Positions 30,014 through 39,284 of a stretch of 64,000 bases of DNA are shown piece by piece. Below the pieces are notes generated by a model that was not told the DNA's origin, searched no databases, and saw nothing but the letters and a program-made list of their open reading frames with translations. Within the stretch, counting starts at the first letter, position 1. Every line of letters starts with the position of its first letter. The stretch is from Kangiella profundi (GTDB taxonomy: Bacteria; Pseudomonadota; Gammaproteobacteria; Enterobacterales; Kangiellaceae), in the NCBI RefSeq assembly GCF_002838765.1, contig NZ_CP025120.1, positions 248,001 to 312,000 on the forward strand. The letters are read 5' to 3'. Both the position numbers and the translations under genes were made by a program.

Positions 30014-30452
30014 TGAATCTCCTTAGATATAACTATTTAGAATAAGAAAAAATTATGAATACTGCTGCTTATCATTGTTGTAATAAGACAATCTATTCCC
30101 CTTAGTGTGTGAATATTTTTTCAGCAGCGAGGAGCAAGCTAGCAAGTGACTACTAACTGAGCAATTGCAAATATGACGTACAATGTAGACTTATGTATTC
30201 TTGTGATGAGTTGTTAATAATTGATGTGATGAGGGGTTGCATCTGTATGCGATCTAATCGACTAACCTTCCCAAATATGCATTAGTTTTATTTGCTTTAA
30301 GTCAATATGAAAAAAAAGCGCCTTTCGGCGCTAATCACAGCTTCGGAGGAGAGAGTAGGAGTCGTTTCTAGCTGTGGGGGTGGGCTTCCTGGCCCATTGT
30401 TAAAGCTCCATATGTGGTTGGGGGTTAGGCTTATGACTATTAAGGTGTTAGA
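30014..30452. other. Intergenic stretch with hairpins
   Basis: The first 290 bp are AT-rich and should hold the protease promoter; no clear -35/-10 pair stands out. After the terminator at 30310 there are two stems: CACAGCT (30336-30342) with AGCTGTG (30370-30376), and TGGGC (30381-30385) with GCCCA (30392-30396). No ORF of note. Confidence 0.5.
30310..30332 (-). terminator. Terminator for the small secreted protein gene
   Basis: AGCGCC-TTTC-GGCGCT on the plus strand is preceded by a run of eight A, so read on the minus strand it is a GC stem followed by a T-run. It lies about 120 nt beyond the minus-strand stop at 30453. Confidence 0.75.
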
Positions 30453-30938
30453 TTAGTGCATCGCTGCTACCTGGGGCGCTACAACTTCTTCTGCATACAG
30501 GGTCGGTAACGTGCTGTGGAAACTGACAAGCTGAGTTTCAACCAGATTGTAGGTCACAGTGACGGTTACCGATTGTCCAGGAACAATAACCAGGTTGTCA
30601 GCACTTGCTGGTTCGCATCCCAGGTCAGAATCAACCGTTACTTCGTAATTCACCAAGGCCGCGGGGTTCGGTAACGCTGGCTGGTATTCTGCAATAATCA
30701 TCTGCTCGGTTTGATTGCTGAAAGTTTCAGTTAATGTAATTTGAGTTAACTCACCATCCGTTGTTACCTGCTGTTCAGAAGAGTCCGCTACTAAGTAAAA
30801 AGATTCGTCATTAATGGTGTAATTAACAACACCCGTTGGTGACTCTTCTAAATCACTGGCTTCAACAGCAGCCGCTGCAGAAAAAACTGAAACGATCAGT
30901 GTTGCGACCAAAATACGTTTAAGGGAAATAGTTTTCAT
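30453..30938 (-). CDS. Predicted secreted protein of unknown function
   Basis: 161-aa protein, not recognised. A typical signal peptide occupies about residues 1-27 (K-rich start, hydrophobic core LVATLIVSVFSAAAA, small residues before the cut). The mature part is acidic and rich in T, V and E, with beta-strand-like alternation and a single cysteine (LGCEPAS), so no disulphide within one chain. GGAGAAG lies at good spacing before the ATG. It has its own downstream terminator, so it is probably monocistronic. It may be a small periplasmic or extracellular beta-rich protein; nothing more can be said. Confidence 0.7.
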   Translation of the reverse strand: MKTISLKRILVATLIVSVFSAAAAVEASDLEESPTGVVNYTINDESFYLVADSSEQQVTTDGELTQITLTETFSNQTEQMIIAEYQPALPNPAALVNYEVTVDSDLGCEPASADNLVIVPGQSVTVTVTYNLVETQLVSFHSTLPTLYAEEVVAPQVAAMH

Positions 30939-31140
30939 GTTGCTTCTCCATCAAATTAAAATTTATTTAAGTTCTGTCTTTCGATGGTGTTATTAAAGCG
31001 CAACAGTGTGGAGAGAAAAGAAGTTGAAAAAGGCCGGTTATGGATAAATCTGGCAGAAAAAAGGCAGGGGTGAAAGTATATTGTTAAAGTCTTGGACTGG
31101 AGTACGCTCACACTAAAATTGGACTGCACCTACCATTAAC

Positions 31141-31236
31141 TTGTCATTCTGAACTTGATTCAGAATCTGCTTTTAAAAAGCTAAGTTGGGATTATTGTTT
31201 AATTAGAGCAGATCCTGACTTTCGTCAGGATGACAA
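31141..31236. repeat. MITE-like composite inverted repeat
   Basis: Arm 31141-31171 and the reverse complement of arm 31207-31236 match at TTGTCAT, CTGA, TCAG and ATCTGCT, differing mainly in the inner 6-7 nt. Each arm is itself a small palindrome (CTGA...TCAG). A 35-bp AT-rich centre separates them. The GTCATTCTGAA/TCAGGATGAC style is common in dispersed bacterial repeats. No coding capacity. Confidence 0.7.
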
Positions 31237-31352
31237 AAATGTATGACTAGCATTTTTTTGTGCAGAACAACTATACAATAGATTATTGCTTAGGGGCTCG
31301 CCGAGTGGCGAAATAGTAAGTCAAGGAATGGAATTAATGAGAGTATGGATTT

Positions 31353-31413
31353 ACCCGAGGGCATTCCTTGCAGTCACCCGCTTTCGCGGGCGACCGCAGG
31401 AAGTGCCCGTGGT
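31353..31413. repeat. Long imperfect palindrome
   Basis: Around the loop TTTC (31382-31385 region) the arms pair as CCCGC/GCGGG, GTC/GAC, TTGC/GCAG, TTCC/GGAA and GGGCA/TGCCC, then ACC/GGT, with only single mismatches or a bulge between blocks: over 20 pairs. On the minus strand it reads GTCATTC...CCCGCGAAAGCGGG...AATCCATA, like an enlarged form of the element at 55086. Confidence 0.65.
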
Positions 31414-31461
31414 GAATGACATAATTACAATGATACTTGCTAGCAAGTGATATGACAGAAC

Positions 31462-32076
31462 CTACTCACTCTTCGGTTTTAAATACAAATCAAAAGTCAC
31501 CGGGACAACGCGGTCGATGCTGCGCAAGCCTGCCAGAGATTTTAATTTATCGACACCACCGTCTAGCTTAAGACTACTGGTAGCAATTACGACAGGTTTA
31601 ACTGAGGTGACTCGTAACTGCTCATCTGCCAAGGTCTGAATCGTTACCGGTGCTTGAATATCGACGGTATCATTGCCTAGCTGTATGGTGGCTTGTAGCG
31701 TATGGTGCGAACTTTGACCTAAAGCCTGTCCCTTAATCTTATCCAGATTGAACTGACCATTAACAATAAAGGCTATATTCGTTTTACTGTTAAACAAGTG
31801 CTCCTTCATGCGCTGGTCGCGAATCTCGATGCCGGTGTTAACACTGTCTAGCAGAATTTCTAACGCAAATTGGCCATTACCGCTAAGGTGTCCTTTTAGG
31901 GTTTCAAAAGTACTGACTTCACCGATGGTGTTATTTTTGACAGACACAAAGTGAAGGTGTGAGGTTTCATTATCTACAACCCATTCCTGACCTTCAGATG
32001 CTGTGGATGGAGAGCTCTGTAAGGCAAAAATAGCTCCCAAAGTAATCACTGCTTTAGTTAATAAAGCCTTAGACAT
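31462..32076 (-). CDS. YceI family periplasmic protein
   Basis: 204-aa lipocalin-like YceI protein; the family binds isoprenoid-type lipids such as polyprenyl chains in the periplasm. Signal peptide about 1-26. Family marks: WVVDNETSHLHFVSVKN, GIEIRDQRMKEHLFN and PVTFDLYL at the end. I start at 32076 because AGGAGA lies at ideal spacing; a longer frame to 32187 would hide the signal peptide behind 37 residues. Divergent from the symporter gene, sharing a ~190-bp promoter region. Confidence 0.88.
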   Translation of the reverse strand: MSKALLTKAVITLGAIFALQSSPSTASEGQEWVVDNETSHLHFVSVKNNTIGEVSTFETLKGHLSGNGQFALEILLDSVNTGIEIRDQRMKEHLFNSKTNIAFIVNGQFNLDKIKGQALGQSSHHTLQATIQLGNDTVDIQAPVTIQTLADEQLRVTSVKPVVIATSSLKLDGGVDKLKSLAGLRSIDRVVPVTFDLYLKPKSE

Positions 32077-32270
32077 AAGGTTTCTCCTATTCTGTAGAGT
32101 ATCGAGTTTTAATACCAAAGTTTCACAATGGTAGGGTAACCGACAAACTCTAGCAAACAGGATGTGAAAAAAATCTGGAGTTTTCACTAAAAAAGGATTA
32201 ATTTTGCGAACTTTAGTGCCTAACTTTTAGACAGTTAGCCAACTTCTTACATAGGTAGACTAGACAGACG

Positions 32271-33671
32271 ATGAATATAGTAGTTCTCGGGGTAATCTTT
32301 TTTGTTCTTGTACAGTTTGCAGTGGGCTTGTGGGCTTCGCGTAAGCCCAAGAATGAAACGGATTTTCTGTTGGCGGGGCGACGTTTAAACCCCGGTCTGG
32401 CCGTGTTTACTATTTTTGCTACCTGGTTTGGCGCGGAAACCTGTATCGGGGCTGCATCATCTATCTATGAGAACGGCTTGTCAGGCGGTACTGCCGATCC
32501 TTTTGGTTTCTCGCTGTGCCTTTTCCTGATGGGTATTGTGTTTGCCATGCCTCTGTGGAAACGAAAATTTATTACCTTCGCTGATTTGTTCCGCCAACGC
32601 TACTCGGTACGCATTGAGAAGTTAGTTGTCATCATTCTGGTGCCTGCTTCAATGCTGTGGGCGGCTGCTCAGATTCGAGCCTTTGGACAGATCCTGTCGT
32701 CGCTGTCAGGTTTGCAGGTCGAATATGCGATTACCATCGCAGCTTCTGTCGTGATCATTTATACCATGCTTGGTGGTTTGCTGGCGGTTGCCGTGACAGA
32801 CGTGATTCAGGCGGGCTTCTTGATTTTGGGCCTCGTGTTACTCGGTGTATTTGTCTTTGCCAGTGGCGACCCCAATGCCAGTTTAACCAGCGTTGATCCG
32901 GCGCGTTTCAGCTTTGTCTCTGAAGACTCGACCTTGCTGCAAAAATTTGAAGCCTGGGCCATTCCGATATTTGGTTCGGTGTTGACGCAGGAGTTGATCA
33001 CTCGAGTGCTTGCTTGCCGAAGCGCGGAAGAAGCGCGAAGCTCAACTCTAAAAGGCGCCAGTCTTTATTTAGTGGTTGGCCTCATTCCTGTTTATCTAGG
33101 TCTGGTGGGTTTGAATTTGATGCCTAACTTGGCAGACTCAGAGCAGCTTCTACCAGAGCTTGCCAAATCTTACTTGCCAACAATCTTCTACATTTTGTTT
33201 GCCGGCGCTTTAGTTTCGGCAATTCTTTCCACGGTCGATAGTGCGTTACTGGCGTCCAGCTCATTGCTATCGCATAACATCGTTGTGCCATTAACTAAGC
33301 GCAATCACGAAGTCAGCGAAAGACAAAAAGTATTGTTTGCACGCATTGGTATCGTCGTGTTGGGAGCACTTGCTTACTACATTGCTTTACATGCCAAAGG
33401 CGTTTATGACCTAGTGGTGACTGCTTCAGCATTTGGTAGTGCCGGAGTGTTTGTGGTGGGTACGTTTGGACTATTCACCCGCTTCGGCGGTGAGATCACT
33501 GCTGGCTTGACCTTGGTCAGCGCAGCAACTATCTGGATTTTGGGAGAATTCGTCTTTGGCTGGGCGACTCCGTTCTTTATCTCGCTATTAACCGGCTTCG
33601 GTGTCTACATCATCGCAGCCTTAATAGAGAGGCACTTTTCAGGACCGGCAAAGGGTTTTCAAACTGCCTAA
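32271..33671 (+). CDS. Sodium:solute symporter (SSS family)
   Basis: 466-aa polytopic membrane protein with about 12-13 hydrophobic segments. Family marks: FLLAGRRLNPGLAVFTIFATWFG near the N-terminus, ending in a small-residue-rich sodium-site helix, and STVDSALLASSSLLSHN in the later part. It should couple sodium entry to uptake of a small solute; the substrate cannot be read from sequence. It stands alone between yceI (divergent) and the miaB operon; a hairpin follows its stop. Confidence 0.9.
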   Translation: MNIVVLGVIFFVLVQFAVGLWASRKPKNETDFLLAGRRLNPGLAVFTIFATWFGAETCIGAASSIYENGLSGGTADPFGFSLCLFLMGIVFAMPLWKRKFITFADLFRQRYSVRIEKLVVIILVPASMLWAAAQIRAFGQILSSLSGLQVEYAITIAASVVIIYTMLGGLLAVAVTDVIQAGFLILGLVLLGVFVFASGDPNASLTSVDPARFSFVSEDSTLLQKFEAWAIPIFGSVLTQELITRVLACRSAEEARSSTLKGASLYLVVGLIPVYLGLVGLNLMPNLADSEQLLPELAKSYLPTIFYILFAGALVSAILSTVDSALLASSSLLSHNIVVPLTKRNHEVSERQKVLFARIGIVVLGALAYYIALHAKGVYDLVVTASAFGSAGVFVVGTFGLFTRFGGEITAGLTLVSAATIWILGEFVFGWATPFFISLLTGFGVYIIAALIERHFSGPAKGFQTA

Positions 33672-33675
33672 AAAA

Positions 33676-33695
33676 TAGCCAGTCGACACTGGCTA
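33676..33695 (+). terminator. Hairpin after the symporter gene
   Basis: TAGCCAGT (33676-33683) and ACTGGCTA (33688-33695) form a perfect 8-bp stem right after the stop. The T-run after it is weak (ATGCCCTTTTG), so termination may be partial. Confidence 0.5.
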
Positions 33696-33710
33696 ATGCC
33701 CTTTTGCTAA

Positions 33711-33719
33711 TGGTATAAT
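33711..33719 (+). promoter_or_regulatory. Extended -10 promoter of miaB operon
   Basis: TGG followed by TATAAT (33714-33719) is a consensus extended -10 element about 100 bp before miaB. No good -35 is seen, as is normal for this class. Confidence 0.55.
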
Positions 33720-33736
33720 TCGCGCCCATTTTATAG

Positions 33737-33766
33737 AGGGTGCTAGACGTTTAGGTCTGGCATCCT
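33737..33766 (+). other. miaB leader hairpin
   Basis: AGGGTGCTAGAC (33737-33748) pairs with GTCTGGCATCCT (33755-33766): 12 continuous pairs including two G-U, around a 6-nt loop. It starts about 11 nt after the expected transcript start. There is no T-run, so a stability or regulatory structure is more likely than a terminator. Confidence 0.5.
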
Positions 33767-33819
33767 GTTCTATCTTATTGATTTTAAGGCCTTTGAGCCA
33801 AACAGCGGTGATTGAGAGC

Positions 33820-35160
33820 ATGAGCAAGAAGTTATTTATCAAAACCTGGGGTTGTCAGATGAACGAGTACGATTCGTCGCGTATGTCGGATCTGCTGAAT
33901 AAAACTCATGGTTTGGAAGCGGCAGCTTCTGCTGAAGAAGCAGATGTGGTGCTACTCAATACCTGCTCGATCCGTGAAAAAGCTCAGGAGAAAGTCTTTT
34001 CTCAGCTGGGTCAGTGGAAAAATCTAAAAGATACGAATCCTGATCTAATCATCGGGGTCGGCGGTTGTGTTGCATCGCAGGAAGGTGAAGCGATTCGTCA
34101 GCGTGCGCCATATGTGGACGTGATTTTTGGACCACAAACATTGCACCGTTTGCCTGAAATGATTAAGGAAGCCAGTGGCCAGAAAAAAGCAGTGGTTGAT
34201 GTTAGCTTCCCGGAAATTGAAAAATTCGATCGCCTCCCTGAGCCACGTGCAGAAGGGCCAACCGCGTTTGTGTCTGTAATGGAAGGCTGTTCAAAATATT
34301 GCTCGTTTTGTGTTGTGCCATATACCCGTGGCGAAGAAGTCAGCCGTCCTTTTGATGATGTACTGGCGGAGTGTGCTCAGCTTGCAGAGCAGGGTGTGCG
34401 TGAGATTAATCTTCTGGGGCAAAACGTCAACGCCTATCGCGGTGTGACCCACGAAGGTCATACTGCCGATTTAGCAGAGTTGATCACCTATGTTGCAGCA
34501 ATCGATGGTATTGATCGCATCCGTTATACCACCTCGCATCCAGTGGAATTCTCTGACCGTTTGATTCAGGTTTATGCTGAAGTACCAGAGCTGGTGAGTC
34601 ATTTACACCTGCCGGTGCAAAGTGGTTCAGATCGCATATTGGCCATGATGAAACGTGGCCACACAGCGCTTGAGTACAAATCAAAGATTCGTAAGCTGCG
34701 CCAGGTTCGTCCTGATATTTCCATGTCGTCGGACTTTATTATTGGCTTCCCGGGCGAATCCGATCAGGATTTCGAAGATACCATGAATCTGATTGCAGAT
34801 ATTGGCTACGATCATTCCTTCAGCTTTATCTACAGCGCACGCCCTGGAACACCAGCCGCGGATATCGTTGATGATACGCCGATGGAAGTGAAGAAACAGC
34901 GTCTGTCTATTTTGCAGCAGCGCATCAATCAGCAGGCGTTTTCAATCAGCCGTAATATGATCGGCACTAAGCAGAAAGTTCTGGTTGAAGGTCCATCCAA
35001 GAAAGATCCGATGGAGCTTCGTGGTCGCACCGAGAATAATCGTATCGTCAACTTTGTTGGCCCACACAGTCTAATCGGAAAATTTGCAGAAGTGACCATC
35101 ACTGACGCATTCCCAAATTCATTGCGTGGTGATTTTGTAGCAGATGGGCTGATTCACTAA
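33820..35160 (+). CDS. miaB: tRNA-2-methylthio-N6-dimethylallyladenosine synthase
   Basis: Radical-SAM methylthiotransferase that modifies A37 of tRNAs reading UNN codons. With ATG 33820 it is 446 aa. The N-terminal domain has its three cluster cysteines (C12 in [27 protein letters not shown]), the radical-SAM motif is CSKYCSFC, and a TRAM domain ends the protein. The upstream 14 codons of the open frame lack a ribosome site and are excluded. First gene of miaB-phoH-ybeY-corC-lnt, the same order as in E. coli. Confidence 0.96.
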   Translation: MSKKLFIKTWGCQMNEYDSSRMSDLLNKTHGLEAAASAEEADVVLLNTCSIREKAQEKVFSQLGQWKNLKDTNPDLIIGVGGCVASQEGEAIRQRAPYVDVIFGPQTLHRLPEMIKEASGQKKAVVDVSFPEIEKFDRLPEPRAEGPTAFVSVMEGCSKYCSFCVVPYTRGEEVSRPFDDVLAECAQLAEQGVREINLLGQNVNAYRGVTHEGHTADLAELITYVAAIDGIDRIRYTTSHPVEFSDRLIQVYAEVPELVSHLHLPVQSGSDRILAMMKRGHTALEYKSKIRKLRQVRPDISMSSDFIIGFPGESDQDFEDTMNLIADIGYDHSFSFIYSARPGTPAADIVDDTPMEVKKQRLSILQQRINQQAFSISRNMIGTKQKVLVEGPSKKDPMELRGRTENNRIVNFVGPHSLIGKFAEVTITDAFPNSLRGDFVADGLIH

Positions 35161-35214
35161 TTGGCCCATTAGTAACCGCATCAACACACACACCTCAATA
35201 TCAAAGGATAGTAC

Positions 35215-36255
35215 TTGTCACAACTAACCAATCAAACTTTTGAATTACTGCCAGCTGACAACAATCGCTTGTCAGCCTTGTGCGGTTATCTGGATGAACA
35301 CCTCAAACACATTGAAAGACGCCTTGGCGTAGAAGTGAACATTCGCGGCAATCAGGTTAACGTGATTGGCGAAGGGGTTCATGTGGTGGCAGCTCGTCAG
35401 GTGATTGAGTCAGTGTACAAAGATACTGAAAAGAAACGCAGTGTCGATAGCGCAGATGTTCATCTGGCGATTCAGGAAGCTTCGGCTGATATTGAATCGT
35501 TGGAAAGCAATAAAGTGCAGGGAGAGGATGTTAAGTTGATGACCAAGCGTGGATTAATTAAGCCGCGCAGCCCGAATCAGAAGCAATATATTCAGGCCAT
35601 CAAACATCATGACATCAGTTTTGGTATCGGCCCAGCTGGTACCGGTAAAACCTATCTGGCAGTTGCCAGCGCCGTTGATGCCTGGGAAAAGCAGCAGGTT
35701 CGCCGTATTTTGTTAACTCGCCCGGCGGTAGAAGCCGGCGAACGTCTAGGATTCCTGCCCGGTGATCTGGCGCAGAAAGTCGACCCCTATTTACGTCCAC
35801 TTTATGACGCACTTTATGAAATGTTTGGTTTTGAAAAAGTGGCCAAACTAATGGAGCGAAGTGTGATTGAAGTGGCACCACTGGCTTACATGCGTGGCCG
35901 AACTTTGAACGATGCTTTTATCATCCTCGACGAAAGTCAGAACACCACGCCCGAACAGATGAAAATGTTCCTGACTCGTATTGGCTTCAACTCAAAAGCA
36001 GTTATTACTGGTGATATTACTCAGGTGGATTTGCCGCGCGGACAGCGCTCAGGATTGCGTCATGTGATCGATATTCTGCAAAAAGTAGATGGAATCAGTT
36101 TTACCTTCTTCCAATCGAAAGACGTGGTGCGTCATCCGGTGGTGCAACGGATAGTACAGGCATACGAAAGTTTTGATGTCAGCGAAGAAGCTAAACGCGC
36201 CAAAGCAGAACAAAAGCAGGCTGATAAGCAACATTCACAAGACGGTAACGATTAA
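35215..36255 (+). CDS. ybeZ: PhoH-like ATPase (YbeZ)
   Basis: 346-aa cytoplasmic PhoH-family ATPase, a partner of the RNase YbeY. It has an N-terminal KH-like part, Walker A GPAGTGKT at 139-146 and Walker B FIILDES near 235. Start is TTG at 35215, with AAGGA about 8 nt upstream. The C-terminus is a charged tail ([13 protein letters not shown]). It lies directly before ybeY. Confidence 0.93.
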   Translation: MSQLTNQTFELLPADNNRLSALCGYLDEHLKHIERRLGVEVNIRGNQVNVIGEGVHVVAARQVIESVYKDTEKKRSVDSADVHLAIQEASADIESLESNKVQGEDVKLMTKRGLIKPRSPNQKQYIQAIKHHDISFGIGPAGTGKTYLAVASAVDAWEKQQVRRILLTRPAVEAGERLGFLPGDLAQKVDPYLRPLYDALYEMFGFEKVAKLMERSVIEVAPLAYMRGRTLNDAFIILDESQNTTPEQMKMFLTRIGFNSKAVITGDITQVDLPRGQRSGLRHVIDILQKVDGISFTFFQSKDVVRHPVVQRIVQAYESFDVSEEAKRAKAEQKQADKQHSQDGND

Positions 36256-36263
36256 GAATTAAA

Positions 36264-36770
36264 ATGGACACGCCTTTATTTAACCTGGATCTACAGGTTG
36301 CCTGCGAAGCACCGAATCTTCCGGCCGAAAGTGATTTTCAACATTGGTTAACAGCAGCTTTTACCGTCGAATCGGAAACCAACGGTCGTGCCAAAGCGTT
36401 GGCTCAGCCTTTTGACATAACGGTTCGTATCGTCGAACTAGCGGAAAGCCAGGCGCTTAACAACGATTATCGTGGTAAGAATAAACCCACTAACGTGTTG
36501 TCGTTCCCCTTCGAAATGCCGGAAGGTATCGAAGGGCTGGAACTGTCTATTTTAGGCGATCTGGTGATCTGCGCGGACGTAGTAGCAAAAGAGGCCACCG
36601 AGCAGAAAAAAACACTCGGTTCACATTGGGCACATATGGTGGTTCATGGGGGCTTGCATTTGCTAGGTTACGATCATATAAAAGAGTTTGAGGCGCAGGA
36701 AATGGAGGCTTTGGAAGTCGACATTCTGGCGCAATTGGGGGTTGAAGACCCCTATCAGGTGCGTGATTAG
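36264..36770 (+). CDS. ybeY: Endoribonuclease YbeY (16S rRNA maturation)
   Basis: Zinc-dependent single-strand RNase acting in 16S rRNA 3'-end maturation and ribosome quality control. The metal site is clear: H128-x3-H132-x5-H138 in [13 protein letters not shown]. The [14 protein letters not shown] block is also diagnostic. At 168 aa the length is normal. Eight bp after phoH/ybeZ. Confidence 0.95.
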   Translation: MDTPLFNLDLQVACEAPNLPAESDFQHWLTAAFTVESETNGRAKALAQPFDITVRIVELAESQALNNDYRGKNKPTNVLSFPFEMPEGIEGLELSILGDLVICADVVAKEATEQKKTLGSHWAHMVVHGGLHLLGYDHIKEFEAQEMEALEVDILAQLGVEDPYQVRD

Positions 36771-36823
36771 CAATTCCGCTAAAACGTATTTTTTTGGGCA
36801 ATATGAGGACAAGATAAAACGCT

Positions 36824-37681
36824 ATGAGCGACGACAAACCTCCGTCGAGAAGCTTACTTCAACGATTAACCGATATTTTCACATCTGAACCACAAGATCG
36901 TCAGCAGTTGGTGGATCTGTTAAGAACTGCGAAAGACGATAAGCTGATCAAACCCGATTCTTTATCCATGATGGAAGGGGTGTTGCAGGTTGCAGAGATG
37001 CAAGTGCGCGACATCATGATTCCTCGTTCGCAAATGGCCGTCATTCAAGAAGACATGAGCTTGGATGAAATTATTCCTATCGTTAAGGATTCGCGCCATT
37101 CTCGCTATCCTGTGGTCGGTGAAAATCGTGATGATATTGAAGGCATCATGCTAGCGAAAGAGCTCTTGAGTTACGCTTTTGCTGATAACGGCGAGCGCGC
37201 AGCTTTTGATATTAAGGACATCTTGCGTCCTGCTTATATCATTCCTGAAAGTAAACGCCTAGATGTGCTACTAACCGAGTTCCGCTCCAAGCGAAACCAC
37301 ATGGCCATCGTGGTTGATGAGTATGGCTGTGTGTCTGGACTGGTCACGATTGAAGACGTACTGGAACAGATTGTAGGGGACATCGAGGATGAGTTTGATG
37401 TGGATGAAGAGGAAACCAACATTAAACTGCATACTAACGGCGAATACACGGTTAAAGCACAAACTGAAATCAGTGACTTTAACGAGCGTTTAGGAGCCGA
37501 GTTCCCAGACCAGGAATTCGATACTATTGGTGGATTACTGGTTAATAAATTTGGTCATATGCCAGAGCGCAATGAAACCATTGAAATGGGAAGCTTTGAA
37601 TTTACCGTTCTCAATGCCGATCAGCGGCGAGTGCATTTGCTGAGGGTCAAGCCTCTGGTAGAAGCACCGGTTGAAGCATAA
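36824..37681 (+). CDS. corC: CorC/YbeX transporter-associated CBS protein
   Basis: 285-aa cytoplasmic protein with a pair of CBS domains (about 65-190; VRDIMIPRSQM opens the first, MAIVVDEYGCVSGLVTIEDVLE marks the second) and a C-terminal CorC_HlyC domain (about 205-280). Family members are linked to magnesium/cobalt efflux and, in E. coli, to ribosome metabolism. The gene precedes lnt as in enterics and is followed by a terminator, so lnt may have its own promoter. Confidence 0.93.
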   Translation: MSDDKPPSRSLLQRLTDIFTSEPQDRQQLVDLLRTAKDDKLIKPDSLSMMEGVLQVAEMQVRDIMIPRSQMAVIQEDMSLDEIIPIVKDSRHSRYPVVGENRDDIEGIMLAKELLSYAFADNGERAAFDIKDILRPAYIIPESKRLDVLLTEFRSKRNHMAIVVDEYGCVSGLVTIEDVLEQIVGDIEDEFDVDEEETNIKLHTNGEYTVKAQTEISDFNERLGAEFPDQEFDTIGGLLVNKFGHMPERNETIEMGSFEFTVLNADQRRVHLLRVKPLVEAPVEA

Positions 37682-37712
37682 AAAAAGCCCCTGACATTCA
37701 GGGGCTCTTTAT
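37680..37712. terminator. Terminator after corC
   Basis: A run of A, GCCCCTG-ACATT-CAGGGGC, then TCTTTATTT. The stem is perfect and the T-rich tail moderate. TATAAT at 37720-37725 just beyond could serve a separate lnt promoter. Confidence 0.8.
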
Positions 37713-37763
37713 TTGTGGTTATAATGTGGCCCAACAAGCACCATAACAACAAAGAGACAAACA

Positions 37764-39281
37764 ATGATAACCATGGTTAAAAGTCCAACCGGCTGGCTGG
37801 GGCTAACGCTGGCACTTATCGCAGGAGCACTTTATCCACTAGGTTTTGCACCGTTGGAATGGTGGCCCATCTCGATATTTTCAGTGTCGGCAATCTGGTG
37901 GCTGCTGAACGGACAAAGCCGTAAATATTCGATGGCATTGGGCTTTAGCTATGGGCTTGGGTACTTTGGTGTTGGTGTATCCTGGGTCTATGTATCGATC
38001 AATACCTTTGGTAATGCCCCGCTGCCTTTAGCGGTTTTTCTGACCATTTTATTTGTTGCTATTTTGTCACTATTTTTTGTATTGCTGGCCTGGCTCAATG
38101 CGCGTTTTATCAATCGTTTCAATCTGTTTTCTCAGATTATCTTTTTTGCTACTGCCTGGTTCGTACTGGATATAGCTCGTGGCTCAGGCTTTGTTAGTTT
38201 CCCATGGTTATATCTAGGTTACACTCAGACATCAGGTCCATTGTTGGGAGTTGCCAGTTTCCTGGGTGTACATGGGGTGACGTTATTATTAGTAGTCATT
38301 TCCTGCCTGGTCGCCGTTACATTGACGCACTCCAGCAAAAGACATCGAACCAATTCGTTAATGGCTTTGGTTATTCTTATGATGATAGGAACCACCGCCA
38401 GCCTATATGAAGTTAAGAAAGAAACCACTCAACAAAAAACACTGACCATTGCATTAATTCAGCCCAACATTGATCAGCATAAAAAATGGGACAGCAACTA
38501 CTTTACGCCAATCGTAAAAGGGCTATTTGATCAAACCGAGCATTACTGGGGAGCCGATTTAATTGTCTGGCCAGAAGCGGCTATTCCAGCATTTGATACG
38601 CAAGTGCCGGGTATTTTATATGAATTGGATGAGCTAGCTAAAAGTAGCGGTAGTCAGTTTATAACCGGAATTCCAATGCTCGAAACCCGCGATGAATATT
38701 ACGCGGGAATCAAAATGCTCGGCAATGAGCAAGGCGACTATCATAAGCAACAACTGGTTCCCTTTGGCGAATATGTTCCATTAGGTTCGTGGATTCGCGG
38801 CATGATAGATTTCTTTGATTTACCTATGTCCAGCTTCACGCCAGGTAGCAGCCAGCAAACAGCATTGAAAACAGAAAAAGCAGATTACATTCCAGCGATT
38901 TGTTATGAAATTGCCTTCTCGGGATTGATGCAACAGCTCGCCACCAGCACCGACAAAAATCAGTTCAAAGCCATCGTTACCATCAGTAACGACACCTGGT
39001 TTGGTGAGTCCTGGGGACCTATTCAACACTTCCAAATTGCCAAAATGCGCGCCATCGAAACCGGCCTGCCAGTCATTCGCGGCACCAATAACGGTATTAC
39101 CGCAATCATTGATGATAAAGGCCGCGTCATCAACCAAATCGACCGCTTCCAAAGCAACGAGCTTGCCGGCGCCTTCCTGCTTGAAAACCGAAACACATGG
39201 TTTAGAGAGTATGGGTACTGGAGTTTGCTAATAATGGTATTGGGGCTGTTGGGGTTAGGTTTTTGGTTGAGGAAAAAATAA
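37764..39281 (+). CDS. lnt: Apolipoprotein N-acyltransferase
   Basis: Inner-membrane enzyme adding the third acyl chain to lipoproteins. The 505-aa protein has several N-terminal transmembrane segments (to about 215) and a periplasmic nitrilase-like domain with the triad E271 (VWPEAAIP), K328 (YHKQQLVPFGEYVP) and C380 (AICYE), then a final membrane helix. AAGAGA lies 8-10 nt before the ATG; ATG 37773 is an alternative start. The lipoproteins in this window (lptE, rlpA, the M48 protease) would be its substrates. Confidence 0.95.
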   Translation: MITMVKSPTGWLGLTLALIAGALYPLGFAPLEWWPISIFSVSAIWWLLNGQSRKYSMALGFSYGLGYFGVGVSWVYVSINTFGNAPLPLAVFLTILFVAILSLFFVLLAWLNARFINRFNLFSQIIFFATAWFVLDIARGSGFVSFPWLYLGYTQTSGPLLGVASFLGVHGVTLLLVVISCLVAVTLTHSSKRHRTNSLMALVILMMIGTTASLYEVKKETTQQKTLTIALIQPNIDQHKKWDSNYFTPIVKGLFDQTEHYWGADLIVWPEAAIPAFDTQVPGILYELDELAKSSGSQFITGIPMLETRDEYYAGIKMLGNEQGDYHKQQLVPFGEYVPLGSWIRGMIDFFDLPMSSFTPGSSQQTALKTEKADYIPAICYEIAFSGLMQQLATSTDKNQFKAIVTISNDTWFGESWGPIQHFQIAKMRAIETGLPVIRGTNNGITAIIDDKGRVINQIDRFQSNELAGAFLLENRNTWFREYGYWSLLIMVLGLLGLGFWLRKK

Positions 39282-39284
39282 TGA

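Larger units (their letters stand above)
30939..31461. other. Repeat-rich intergenic region
   Basis: 523 bp without a gene. It holds a composite inverted-repeat element (31141-31236) and a very long imperfect hairpin (31353-31413). The first 200 bp should include the promoter of the small secreted protein; none is obvious by eye. Confidence 0.6.
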
